Shown here: piece by piece, positions 1-5,402 of the stretch
How positions within the stretch are numbered: the stretch's first letter is position 1
Layout of the letters: each line of letters begins with the position of its first letter
Source: Sphingomonadaceae bacterium
GTDB taxonomy: Bacteria > Pseudomonadota > Alphaproteobacteria > Sphingomonadales > Sphingomonadaceae
Direction: 5' to 3'
Length of the DNA stretch: 5,402 nt
NCBI GenBank assembly: GCA_019454625.1
Contig: JACFNY010000158.1
Location: 1 to 5,402 of the forward strand
Program-made: the position numbers and the translations under genes
The notes under the pieces: model-generated
The model's database searches: none
What the model was told of the DNA's origin: nothing
The model's input: only the letters and a program-made list of their open reading frames with translations

Positions 1-95
1 CGATGGCGATCATCGAGTTCGTCGACCGCGACACCAGCGCCAAGGGCCAGGACTCCGGCCCGGTCGAGTCGTTCGACGACGCCGAAGCCGCCTGA
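1..95 (+). CDS. C-terminal end of an unidentified protein (partial)
   Basis: An open frame enters from the left edge and stops at TGA 93-95. The visible 30 codons read MAIIEFVDRD, then a polar stretch, then an acidic and alanine-rich end (SFDDAEAA). The ATG at 3-5 could in principle be a start, but no upstream sequence is visible to test it, so I treat this as the end of a longer gene. The codons are GC-rich at third positions like the neighbouring genes, and a strong terminator follows 24 nt after the stop, which supports a real gene end. I do not recognise the family from this fragment. The acidic disordered tail suggests a soluble cytoplasmic protein, but that is weak inference. Confidence 0.6.
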   Translation, partial: MAIIEFVDRDTSAKGQDSGPVESFDDAEAA

Positions 96-118
96 TCGGG
101 CGCGTTTCGCTGAAGAAC

Positions 119-154
119 AAGGGCCGCGCCTTCGGGTGCGGCCCTTTTCTTTTC
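119..154 (+). terminator. Intrinsic terminator with UUCG tetraloop
   Basis: Positions 119-130 pair with 135-146 to form a 12-bp stem (one G-U pair at 128/137) closed by a C-UUCG-G tetraloop at 130-135, an exceptionally stable loop. A T-rich tract (145-153, interrupted by one C) follows directly. This is a textbook rho-independent terminator for the gene ending at 95. It separates that transcript from the alcohol dehydrogenase gene starting 26 nt downstream. Confidence 0.93.
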
Positions 155-179
155 TGGGCCAGCCAATAGGGTGCCGCGC

Positions 180-1316
180 ATGACCGACTTCCGCTTCGAC
201 TACGGCCCCCGCGTGCTCTCCGGCGCCGGGCGCAGCGCGTCCGTCCCCGAACTCGTGCCCGAAGGCCCCGTCCTCGTCGTCACCGACAAGGGCGTGCGCG
301 GCCTCGGCCTTGCCGATCCGATGCTCGCCGTGCTCGGCGACCGTGCACTGGTGTTCGACGCCGTCGAGGCCGACCCCTCCGCCGCCACCGCGCTCGCCGC
401 CGTCGCGGCCGGACGCGATGCGGGCGTCACCTCCCTCGTCGGCTTCGGCGGCGGCAGCCCGATGGACGTCGCCAAGGTCGTCGCCTACCTGTTCGGCTCG
501 GGCGACGACCTCGACGCCATCTACGGCGTCGATCAGGCGAAGGGCGCGCGCCTCCCGCTCGTCCTTGTCCCCACCACGGCCGGAACCGGCTCGGAAGCGA
601 CGCCGATCGCGATCCTCACCGTCGGCGGCGCCGAGAAGAAGGGCGTCGTCGCCCGCCCGCTGTATGCCGACTGGGCGATCCTCGACGCGGCGCTCACCTT
701 CGGCCTGCCGCGCGGCGTCACCGCCGCCACCGGCATCGACGCGATGGTCCACGCCATCGAGGCGTTCACGACGAAGCGTCTCAAGAACCCGTTGTCGGAT
801 GCCCTCGCGAAGGAAGCGCTCCGCCTCCTCGGCGCCAACATCCGCCGCGCCTGCGACGATCCCGGCAACGCCGAGGCGCGCGGCGCGATGCTGCTCGGTT
901 CGCACCTCGCGGGCGTCGCTTTCGCGAATGCGCCCGTGGGCGGCGTCCACGCGCTCGCCTATCCGCTCGGCGGGCATTTCCACGTGCCGCACGGCCTCTC
1001 GAACGCGCTGATGCTGCCGCATGTGCTCGGCCACAACATGGCCGCCGCGCTGCCGCTCTACGCCGACCTCGCGCCGATCCTCGATGCGTCGCTCGGCGGG
1101 CTCGGCCGTCAGGCGCAGGCGCAAGGCCTCGTCGAGGCGCTCGCCGCCATCGCCGCCGACTGCGGCGTGCCCTCGCGCCTCCGCGACGTCGGCGTGAACG
1201 CGGACGATCTCGACCTGCTCGCGTCGGAGGCGATGAAGCAGCAGCGCCTGCTCGTCAACAACCCGTGCGAGATCGGCCTCGCCGACGCCCGCCGTCTCTA
1301 CGAGGCCGCGCTTTGA
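180..1316 (+). CDS. Iron-containing alcohol dehydrogenase
   Basis: The product (378 aa) is a group III, metal-dependent alcohol dehydrogenase, a cytoplasmic NAD(P)-linked oxidoreductase interconverting an alcohol and an aldehyde or ketone. The N-terminal dinucleotide-binding half has GGGSPMD at residues 90-96 followed by AK at 98-99, and TTAGTGSE at 132-139. The C-terminal helical half carries all four metal ligands in family spacing: D187, H191, H257 and H271 (the last in VPHG). Length matches the usual 380-390 aa. I chose ATG 180 because a purine-rich TAGGG (167-171) sits 8 nt upstream; an in-frame GTG at 171 would add three residues and overlap that site. The gene runs directly into a thioesterase with a 4-nt overlap. 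Substrate cannot be told from sequence: the family includes lactaldehyde reductase, butanol dehydrogenase and maleylacetate reductase types. No separate promoter is evident in the 25 nt after the terminator. Confidence 0.95.
   Translation: MTDFRFDYGPRVLSGAGRSASVPELVPEGPVLVVTDKGVRGLGLADPMLAVLGDRALVFDAVEADPSAATALAAVAAGRDAGVTSLVGFGGGSPMDVAKVVAYLFGSGDDLDAIYGVDQAKGARLPLVLVPTTAGTGSEATPIAILTVGGAEKKGVVARPLYADWAILDAALTFGLPRGVTAATGIDAMVHAIEAFTTKRLKNPLSDALAKEALRLLGANIRRACDDPGNAEARGAMLLGSHLAGVAFANAPVGGVHALAYPLGGHFHVPHGLSNALMLPHVLGHNMAAALPLYADLAPILDASLGGLGRQAQAQGLVEALAAIAADCGVPSRLRDVGVNADDLDLLASEAMKQQRLLVNNPCEIGLADARRLYEAAL
1302..1315 (+). promoter_or_regulatory. Ribosome binding site and TTG start overlapping the upstream stop
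   Basis: GAGG at 1302-1305 lies 7 nt before TTG 1313-1315. The TTG shares its last two bases with the TGA (1314-1316) of the dehydrogenase gene, giving a TTGA overlap. The Shine-Dalgarno sequence is inside the upstream coding region, so ribosomes ending the first gene can restart on the second. This decides the thioesterase start. Confidence 0.7.
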
Positions 1317-1756
1317 GCCGCGAGCCCTTCCGCGCCCGCGCCGACTACGCCGCCTTCCGCGGCATCACCACGCGCTGGGCGGACAACGACATCTACGGCC
1401 ACGTCAACAACGTCGTCTATTACGGCTGGTTCGACACGGCGGTGAACGCGCACCTCATCGACGCGGGCGTGCTCGATATCCACGGCGGCGGCGTCATCGG
1501 CCTCGTCGTCGAGACCGGCTGCCGCTACGCGCGCCCGCTCGCCTTCCCGCAAGTCATCGAGGCGGGCATCCGCGCCGCGCACATCGGCACCTCGTCCGTC
1601 CGCTACGAGGTCGGGCTGTTCGCGGAAGGCGAGGGCGAAGCCGCTGCCGAGGGCTTCTTCATCCACGTCTACGTGGACCGAGAAACCCGCCGCCCCGTGC
1701 CGCTTCCTGCCGATCTGCGTGCCGTGCTTCAGGCGATCTCGGTTCATCGCGGATAA
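1313..1756 (+). CDS. Acyl-CoA thioesterase, hotdog fold (4-hydroxybenzoyl-CoA thioesterase type)
   Basis: The product (147 aa from TTG 1313) matches the small single-hotdog thioesterases that hydrolyse acyl-CoA esters as cytoplasmic oligomers. The signature RWADNDIYGHVNNVVYY spans residues 21-37; D26 aligns with the catalytic aspartate of 4-hydroxybenzoyl-CoA thioesterase, and HVNN begins the long central helix of the fold. The strands at 63-80, 85-103 and 110-123 complete the sheet. The open frame extends upstream to 1265, but those codons lie inside the dehydrogenase gene and encode an arginine-rich string atypical of the family. TTG 1313 gives the ordinary length and has a Shine-Dalgarno match. 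The TTGA overlap implies the two enzymes are made together, perhaps acting on one acyl or aldehyde metabolite. The actual acyl-CoA substrate is not identifiable. Confidence 0.92.
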   Translation: MSREPFRARADYAAFRGITTRWADNDIYGHVNNVVYYGWFDTAVNAHLIDAGVLDIHGGGVIGLVVETGCRYARPLAFPQVIEAGIRAAHIGTSSVRYEVGLFAEGEGEAAAEGFFIHVYVDRETRRPVPLPADLRAVLQAISVHRG

Positions 1757-1804
1757 AGCTCGCCCGGCGCATACCGGCGCTGCATCATCGGCGGGGTAAG
1801 TCAA

Positions 1805-2416
1805 ATGCGTAAGGTCATGGGTTTCGGCGTCGCCACGGCCATCGTGGTTTCCTCGATGGCGGGCATTCCCGGTTTCGCGAACACGCCGCTCGGCGTGTCG
1901 GAGGCCCACGCCGACGGGCGCTACGGGCGCCGCCATCACCGCCGCGGCGACGGCTTCGATCTCGGCGACGCGATCGTCGGCGCCGTGGTCGCGGGCGGCC
2001 TCATCGCCGTCCTCTCCAGCGCGTCCAAGAAGAAGAAGGAAGAGGAGCGTCCGCTCGATTCGGGCTGGGAACCGGAAGGCGACTGGAACCGCGACGGCAC
2101 CTACGGTCGCCCCGGCGGCGATGATTGGGGCTGGCAGGACCGCGACTGGAAGAACCGCACCAACGAGGAGCGCGCTGCCATCTCCACCTGCGCGCGAGAG
2201 GCGGAAGACCTCGGCAGCCGCTATGGCCGCGAGGCGCGCGTGAACGACATCCGCGGCGTCGACCGGCAGGGCGGCGAGTACCGCGTCTCGGGCCGGGTCG
2301 AGCTGCGCGGGGATGACAGCCGCAACGACAGCCGCGGCGACGAGAGTTTCTATTGTTACGTTCGTAACGACCGTATCACCGACTTCCGCTTCGAAAGCGC
2401 TTACGCGGGTCGCTGA
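1805..2416 (+). CDS. Exported or membrane-anchored protein of unknown function
   Basis: The 203-aa product starts at ATG 1805, with GGGG (1793-1796) 8 nt upstream. Residues 1-36 look like a signal peptide: a basic start (MRK), a hydrophobic core, and AHA before D37 as a possible cleavage site. A basic RRHHRR patch (42-47) precedes a glycine/alanine/valine-rich hydrophobic segment (about 53-71) that could span the membrane, then SKKKKEEE (73-80). The middle (85-118) is rich in Trp, Asp, Gly and Arg. The C-terminal domain (122-203) has two cysteines, C129 and C184, placed to form a disulphide, and strand-like stretches EYRVSGRVEL and SFYCYVRND. From general memory, this architecture (signal, hydrophobic segment, C-terminal cysteine-paired beta domain) recurs in sphingomonad proteins of unknown function. 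It lies 48 nt after the thioesterase and may be co-transcribed with it. No function is assigned. Confidence 0.85.
   Translation: MRKVMGFGVATAIVVSSMAGIPGFANTPLGVSEAHADGRYGRRHHRRGDGFDLGDAIVGAVVAGGLIAVLSSASKKKKEEERPLDSGWEPEGDWNRDGTYGRPGGDDWGWQDRDWKNRTNEERAAISTCAREAEDLGSRYGREARVNDIRGVDRQGGEYRVSGRVELRGDDSRNDSRGDESFYCYVRNDRITDFRFESAYAGR
2315..2335 (+). repeat. Short tandem repeat inside the coding region
   Basis: GACAGCCGC occurs at 2315-2323 and again at 2327-2335, a 12-nt period encoding DSRN then DSRG. It is in frame and lengthens a polar loop in the C-terminal domain of the exported protein. It looks like a small slippage duplication. Confidence 0.5.
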
Positions 2417-2429
2417 CGGCGCCGCGCGG

Positions 2430-3032
2430 TCAAAACCGCACCAACGGTGTCAGGGTGCAGTTTTCCGGCGCCTGTCCATAGGCCGCCTTGTCGAGACATG
2501 CGATCATGGATGCGATGTTCACCATGATGGCGAAGCGCGCGTTTCGGGAAAGCCGCGCCGCGCCGTCGCCGCCGCGCGATTTCGATTCGGTGACGATCTC
2601 GCGAAGGAAAAGGCTCTCGCCGGTATCGTTGCGAACGAGCTCGTATGAAATCCGGGATTGCGCGGAGCTGGAAAAGCTGATCGTCAGCGGGGCGTGCAGT
2701 TCGTTCCATGAAACCTTCAGGGTGAACCGCGCGGGGGTGCCCTCGGACGCCAGCATGGCGGCCGATTCCAGGCCCTTTCGCAATGCGTCTTCGAATTCCT
2801 GACGCTTCACGATCGGCACGAGAAAGTGGCCGATCTTTTCGGGCATGGTCTTCACGGCCTCGACGGACACGGTGTGGAACAGCGGATGATCGGGTGGTAA
2901 CACGCGCGGTCCGCTTGCGCCGAATATGGAGTGCTCCGGCGTTTTGCTTATTTTCGGTGAAAGAGGCAGCGTCCAGTCGGCCGATGCGGGCGTTGGAATC
3001 GACAGGAGGAGCAGGGCGAGAATCGGGCGCAT
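2430..3032 (-). CDS. Periplasmic (exported) protein of unknown function
   Basis: The product is 200 aa from ATG 3032-3030. The first 18 residues form a clear signal peptide (MRP, then ILALLLLSI, then PASA before D19), so the protein is probably periplasmic. No lipobox cysteine is present. After a proline-rich stretch (22-50), residues 80-180 form a mixed alpha/beta domain: a helix (EFEDALRKGLESAAML), strands RFTLKVSWNEL and SRISYELVRNDTGESLFLREIVTE, and a final helix (RNARFAIMVNIASMIACL). This order resembles exported sphingomonad proteins in which a strand pair is followed by an R..A....NI helix; the link is my inference. C179 and C192 could form a disulphide. A TTG at 3038 would add two residues, and neither start has a good Shine-Dalgarno sequence. 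Base composition is lower in GC than its neighbours (34/60 in 2581-2640). The stop lies 13 nt from the convergent upstream gene. Confidence 0.82.
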   Translation of the reverse strand: MRPILALLLLSIPTPASADWTLPLSPKISKTPEHSIFGASGPRVLPPDHPLFHTVSVEAVKTMPEKIGHFLVPIVKRQEFEDALRKGLESAAMLASEGTPARFTLKVSWNELHAPLTISFSSSAQSRISYELVRNDTGESLFLREIVTESKSRGGDGAARLSRNARFAIMVNIASMIACLDKAAYGQAPENCTLTPLVRF

Positions 3033-3062
3033 TTGCAATTCATGAAGGTCGAGTCGTAAAAT
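3033..3062 (+). promoter_or_regulatory. Candidate sigma-70-type promoter for the DUF924 gene
   Basis: TTGCAA (3033-3038) and TAAAAT (3057-3062) are separated by 18 nt and match the -35 and -10 consensus at 4/6 and 5/6 positions. Transcription would begin near 3069, leaving a leader of about 55 nt. The stretch is AT-rich compared with its surroundings and lies in the 91-nt gap between divergent genes. I saw no comparably good promoter facing the minus-strand gene. Confidence 0.45.
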
Positions 3063-3110
3063 TCGGTGAAATCGGAAGCCGTCTTGCGTTCGCCTCCATC
3101 CCCTTCCCGC

Positions 3111-3123
3111 AGGAGACCAGTCC

Positions 3124-3126
<3 letters not shown>
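3111..3126 (+). promoter_or_regulatory. Shine-Dalgarno sequence setting a TTG start
   Basis: AGGAG at 3111-3115 is a near-perfect anti-16S match 8 nt before TTG 3124-3126. This is the best ribosome binding site in the window. It makes TTG the start of the DUF924 gene, with no in-frame ATG nearby to compete. Confidence 0.85.
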
Positions 3127-3672
<546 letters not shown>

Positions 3673-3681
3673 TCGGGGGCT

Positions 3682-3705
3682 GGTAGCCGCGGTTCAGCGG
3701 TTGCC
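3682..3705. terminator. Hairpin between convergent genes, overlapping the metA stop
   Basis: Positions 3682-3690 pair with 3697-3705 in a 9-bp stem (two G-T pairs) with a 6-nt loop, 3691-3696. The metA stop codon (3694-3696) lies in the loop. Being an inverted repeat between two converging genes, it could end or stabilise both transcripts. Neither strand has a following T-run, so it is not a classic intrinsic terminator. Confidence 0.4.
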
Positions 3706-4614
3706 GATGTCGGCCATGTCGAACGGCGTCGTCTGGTAGATCTGGTTCACCCAGTTGCCGAACAGCAGGTGCGCGTGGCTCCGCCAGCGGTTCTGCGGCG
3801 TTGCCGAGGGGTCGTCGTCCGGGAAGTAGTTCCTCGGCACGTCGATCGGCTTTCCGGCGTCGCGGTCGCGGAAATACTCCTCGGCGAGCGAGGTCGAATC
3901 GTATTCGACATGGTTGAACATGTGCAGCGAGCGGTGCGCGGGGTCGTCGAGCAGGCAGAGGCCCGTCTCGGCGCTTTCGGCGAGCACGGTGATGCCGCGG
4001 CCCTCCGGCAGGTCCTCGCGCCGCACCTCGGTCCACCGCGAGACGGGGATCGCGAAGTCGTCCGAGAAGCCGCGCAGGTAGGGGGAGGCGGGGGCGAGGT
4101 TGTGGTGCTCGAAGACGCCGAACGCCTTCCTGTCCAGGGCGTGCTTGGGCACGCCGTGGAAGTGGTGCACCGCCGCCTGCGCGCCCCAGCAGATGTTGAA
4201 GCAGCCGTGCACGTTGGTCTGCGTCCAGTCGAACACGCGGCGCAGCTCGTCCCAGTAGCTCACCGCCTCGAACGGCAGCAGCTCGACGGGCGCGCCGGTG
4301 ACGATGAAGCCGTCGAAGCAGGTGTCCCGGATGTCGGCCCACGGCCGGTAGAACGACAGCATGTGCTCGGCGGGCGTGTTGCGCGGCACGTGGCCGCTCA
4401 TCCGCACCAGCGTCAGCTCCACCTGCAGCGGCGTCGCGCCGATCAGCCGCGCGATCTGCGTTTCGGTGCGGATCTTGTTGGGCATCAGGTTGAGAAGGCC
4501 GATGCGCAAGGGCCGGATGTCCTGCCGCACGGCGTCCGTCTCGCGCATGATCATCACGCCCTCGCGCTCCAGCGTGCTGCGGGCGGGCAGGTCGTCGGGA
4601 ATCTTGATCGGCAT
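3694..4614 (-). CDS. metA: Homoserine O-acyltransferase, predicted acetyl-CoA-specific
   Basis: MetA (306 aa) acylates the hydroxyl of L-homoserine, the committed step of methionine synthesis in the cytoplasm. Its glutamine-amidotransferase-like fold shows every key residue at family numbering: K47 in LNLMPNK, nucleophile C142 in ICWGAQ, S192, H235 and E237 in FNHVEYD, and R249. Position 111 (in TGAPVE) is glutamate. In characterised MetA enzymes Glu111 goes with acetyl-CoA and Gly111 with succinyl-CoA, so the product is probably O-acetylhomoserine, although annotation pipelines often call this family homoserine O-succinyltransferase. I chose ATG 4614 ([10 protein letters not shown]), the normal family N-terminus, with GAGGA at 4630-4626. 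The frame stays open up to 4797, but that extension is the structured leader and encodes unrelated sequence. Expression is probably controlled by the SAM riboswitch in the leader. No other methionine gene is adjacent. Confidence 0.96.
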   Translation of the reverse strand: MPIKIPDDLPARSTLEREGVMIMRETDAVRQDIRPLRIGLLNLMPNKIRTETQIARLIGATPLQVELTLVRMSGHVPRNTPAEHMLSFYRPWADIRDTCFDGFIVTGAPVELLPFEAVSYWDELRRVFDWTQTNVHGCFNICWGAQAAVHHFHGVPKHALDRKAFGVFEHHNLAPASPYLRGFSDDFAIPVSRWTEVRREDLPEGRGITVLAESAETGLCLLDDPAHRSLHMFNHVEYDSTSLAEEYFRDRDAGKPIDVPRNYFPDDDPSATPQNRWRSHAHLLFGNWVNQIYQTTPFDMADIGNR

Positions 4615-4720
4615 CGACGCGTCTATCCTCGGGTCGCTTGCCGGGCAGGACGCGGTGGCTTGATCCGTTTGGTTGCCGGCTCGGCCACATCCTCCCCGAA
4701 GGGAGCGCCACCTTGCCCGG
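4615..4720 (-). promoter_or_regulatory. Putative riboswitch expression platform and metA ribosome binding site
   Basis: Reading on the minus strand, GAGGA (4630-4626) is the likely Shine-Dalgarno, 11 nt before the ATG. CGCGTC (4654-4649) is complementary to GACGCG (4623-4618), between the Shine-Dalgarno and the ATG, so this pairing would mask the initiation region. In competition, the 3' half of aptamer helix P3 can pair downstream: CCGGGCA (4720-4714) with TGCCCGG (4647-4641), and GGTGGC (4712-4707) with GCCACC (4659-4654). That would disrupt P3 and trap the masking strand in an internal loop. The arrangement predicts translation on without SAM and off with it. There is no T-run, so translational rather than transcriptional control is more likely. 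This is a hand-drawn model without folding energies. Confidence 0.55.
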
Positions 4721-4762
4721 AAAGCAGGTTGGCGTTGGGCCTTGCACCCAACTCTTGATGTG
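4686..4762 (-). promoter_or_regulatory. SAM riboswitch aptamer, SAM-I/SAM-IV clan, short-P2 variant
   Basis: On the minus strand the metA leader folds into a four-way junction. P1 is CACATC (4762-4757) with GATGTG (4691-4686); P2 is GTTGGG (4752-4747) with CCCAAC (4739-4734) and a 7-nt loop; P3 is 4733-4724 with 4716-4707; P4 is CTCCC (4705-4701) with GGGAG (4696-4692) around a UUCG tetraloop. The SAM-I hallmarks are present: AUC in P1 followed by AAGAG; CCAACC in the 5' strand of P3; GGTGG in its 3' strand; GAU closing P1. These supply the C, A, A and U, G positions that contact SAM in SAM-I crystal structures. P2 is too short for the kink-turn arm of SAM-I, so this may be SAM-IV-like or the SAM-I/IV variant. 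Position before metA fits SAM feedback. SAM-II, commoner before met genes in alphaproteobacteria, does not match. I could not resolve the pseudoknot. Confidence 0.8.
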
Positions 4763-4768
4763 ATGCCG

Positions 4769-4797
4769 TCTCTAGGCGGGTTTGCGCCTGCGCTCAA
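4769..4797 (-). promoter_or_regulatory. metA: Candidate metA promoter
   Basis: On the minus strand TTGAGC (4797-4792) and TAGAGA (4774-4769) are 17 nt apart, matching the sigma-70 consensus at 4/6 and 3/6. Transcription would start at about 4762, exactly where riboswitch helix P1 begins. That coincidence supports both calls. The predicted leader is about 148 nt. Confidence 0.5.
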
Positions 4798-4814
4798 GAG
4801 GGTGCTGCGAAGGT

Positions 4815-4839
4815 CGCTGGACAGGCTCTTCCGCCAGCG
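4815..4839 (+). other. Inverted repeat upstream of guaA
   Basis: CGCTGG (4815-4820) and CCAGCG (4834-4839) form a perfect 6-bp inverted repeat around 13 nt. It lies between the divergent metA promoter and the guaA start. It could be an operator or a leader hairpin, but no known binding-site consensus is recognised and no T-run follows. Confidence 0.35.
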
Positions 4840-4872
4840 TTAACCCGGCCGGAATCCCACGTCCTGATCCTC

Positions 4873-4885
4873 GAGGCCCCGCGTG
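4873..4885 (+). promoter_or_regulatory. guaA: Ribosome binding site and GTG start of guaA
   Basis: GAGG (4873-4876) is 6 nt before GTG 4883-4885. An in-frame TGA at 4865-4867 lies just upstream and no other start codon occurs between them, so GTG is the first possible start. Confidence 0.8.
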
Positions 4886-5402
4886 ACCGTTCCCCACGGC
4901 GATTCCATCCTCATTCTCGATTTCGGCAGCCAGGTGACGCAGCTCATCGCCCGGCGCGTGCGCGAGGCCGGGGTCTACTGCGAGATCGTGCCCTTCTCCG
5001 GCGGCGCGGCGGCGCTCGAACGCCTGAAGCCGAAGGGCGTCATCCTGTCGGGCGGCCCCGCCTCGGTGACGGAAGGGGCGAGCCCCAGGGCTCCGGAAGC
5101 CGTGTTCGCGGCGGGCGTGCCGGTGCTCGGCATCTGCTACGGCGAGCAGACGATGTGCGCCGAGCTCGGCGGCAGGGTCACGCCCTCCGATCACCGCGAG
5201 TTCGGCCGCGCCTTCATCGAGATCGTGCGCGACTGCCACCTGTTCGACGGCCTCTGGAGCGCGGGCGAGAAGCATCAGGTGTGGATGAGCCACGGCGACC
5301 GCGTCACCGCGCTTCCCGACGGTTTCCGCGTCGTCGGCACCTCGTCCGGCGCGCCCTTCGCGGCCATCGCCGACGAGAGCCGCAATTTCTACGCCGTCCA
5401 GT
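4883..5402 (+). CDS. guaA: GMP synthase (glutamine-hydrolysing), N-terminal part
   Basis: GuaA converts XMP to GMP using ATP and ammonia released from glutamine, the last step of guanine nucleotide synthesis in the cytoplasm. The first 173 codons are present, all within the class I glutamine amidotransferase domain. The domain opens with [20 protein letters not shown] (residues 9-28), then [10 protein letters not shown] (53-62) and the nucleophile elbow GICYGEQ with C85. HQVWMSHGD near the right edge is a further GuaA hallmark. The window ends at FYAVQ, immediately before the expected FHPE that carries the catalytic His and Glu, so the ATP-pyrophosphatase and dimerisation domains lie outside. 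The start is GTG 4883 with GAGG 6 nt upstream. The gene is divergent from metA and shares about 120 nt of upstream DNA with the metA promoter. I found only a poor plus-strand promoter candidate. Confidence 0.97.
   Translation, partial: MTVPHGDSILILDFGSQVTQLIARRVREAGVYCEIVPFSGGAAALERLKPKGVILSGGPASVTEGASPRAPEAVFAAGVPVLGICYGEQTMCAELGGRVTPSDHREFGRAFIEIVRDCHLFDGLWSAGEKHQVWMSHGDRVTALPDGFRVVGTSSGAPFAAIADESRNFYAVQ

Noticed and set aside
1763..1780. Repeated CCGGCGC between the thioesterase gene and the next gene
   Set aside because: A direct repeat of 7 nt in GC-rich DNA is expected by chance and does not form a hairpin.
1298..1939. Minus-strand open frame of 213 codons opposite the thioesterase
   Set aside because: Antisense shadow: Ala/Asp/Val/Arg-rich, crossing two real plus-strand genes.
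2426..2458. Small hairpins at the convergent junction (GCGGT/ACCGC, and GCACC with GGTGC followed by TTTT)
   Set aside because: Stems are only 5 bp and overlap the coding end of the minus-strand gene; no convincing terminator on either strand.
4671..4680. Second GGCAACC-like motif downstream of the aptamer, suggesting a tandem SAM riboswitch
   Set aside because: No matching GGTGC strand, AAGAG joint or enclosing P1 helix occurs around it.
3769..4758. Long plus-strand open frame of 329 codons opposite metA
   Set aside because: It is antisense to metA, whose catalytic residues are all intact. The translation is a low-complexity Val/Arg/Gly/Ala string typical of the opposite strand of GC-rich genes.
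4615..4797. N-terminal extension of metA by 61 codons
   Set aside because: The extension covers the riboswitch and promoter, encodes Arg/Ser/Cys-rich sequence foreign to MetA, and ATG 4614 gives catalytic numbering identical to characterised MetA proteins.
4818..4846. Possible guaA promoter: TGGACA with a TTAACC or TAACCC box 16-17 nt downstream
   Set aside because: The -35 box is good but the -10 box is poor, and the -35 overlaps the inverted repeat; too weak to annotate.
4772..5293. Minus-strand open frame of 173 codons opposite guaA
   Set aside because: It is antisense to clear GMP synthase coding sequence; its translation shows no family signature.

Overview
The window is GC-rich (about 70-75% in the stretches I counted by hand). 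Its gene content and protein styles fit an alphaproteobacterium, most likely a sphingomonad; this is inference from style, not from a marker gene. It is mostly chromosomal housekeeping DNA. I see no insertion sequence, phage gene, CRISPR array, tRNA or rRNA.

Layout. Positions 1-95 hold the C-terminal end of an unidentified protein, followed by a strong intrinsic terminator with a UUCG tetraloop (119-154). A two-gene unit follows: an iron-dependent alcohol dehydrogenase (180-1316) and a hotdog-fold acyl-CoA thioesterase (1313-1756). Stop and start overlap as TTGA, which suggests translational coupling. Next is a secreted or membrane-anchored protein of unknown function (1805-2416). It converges, 13 nt apart, on a second exported protein of unknown function on the minus strand (2430-3032). 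A short divergent region with a recognisable promoter leads to a DUF924 protein (3124-3672), which starts with TTG behind a strong Shine-Dalgarno sequence.

The most informative part is 3694-4883. metA (minus strand, 3694-4614) encodes the homoserine O-acyltransferase of methionine synthesis. It has glutamate at position 111, the residue linked to acetyl-CoA rather than succinyl-CoA use. Its leader carries a structured RNA (4686-4762) with the SAM-binding core of the SAM-I/SAM-IV riboswitch clan but a short P2 without the usual kink-turn. A promoter is placed so that transcription would start at the first strand of P1. Downstream lies a set of mutually exclusive pairings that could hide or expose the metA ribosome binding site. 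Together these give a simple feedback loop: abundant SAM would shut off the first committed step of methionine synthesis.

Divergent from metA, the window ends inside guaA (GMP synthase, from 4883, GTG start), just before its catalytic His-Pro-Glu motif. At least three genes here (thioesterase, DUF924, guaA) use non-ATG starts supported by ribosome binding sites. The best candidate for something not routinely described is the metA leader RNA; the two exported proteins of unknown function come next.
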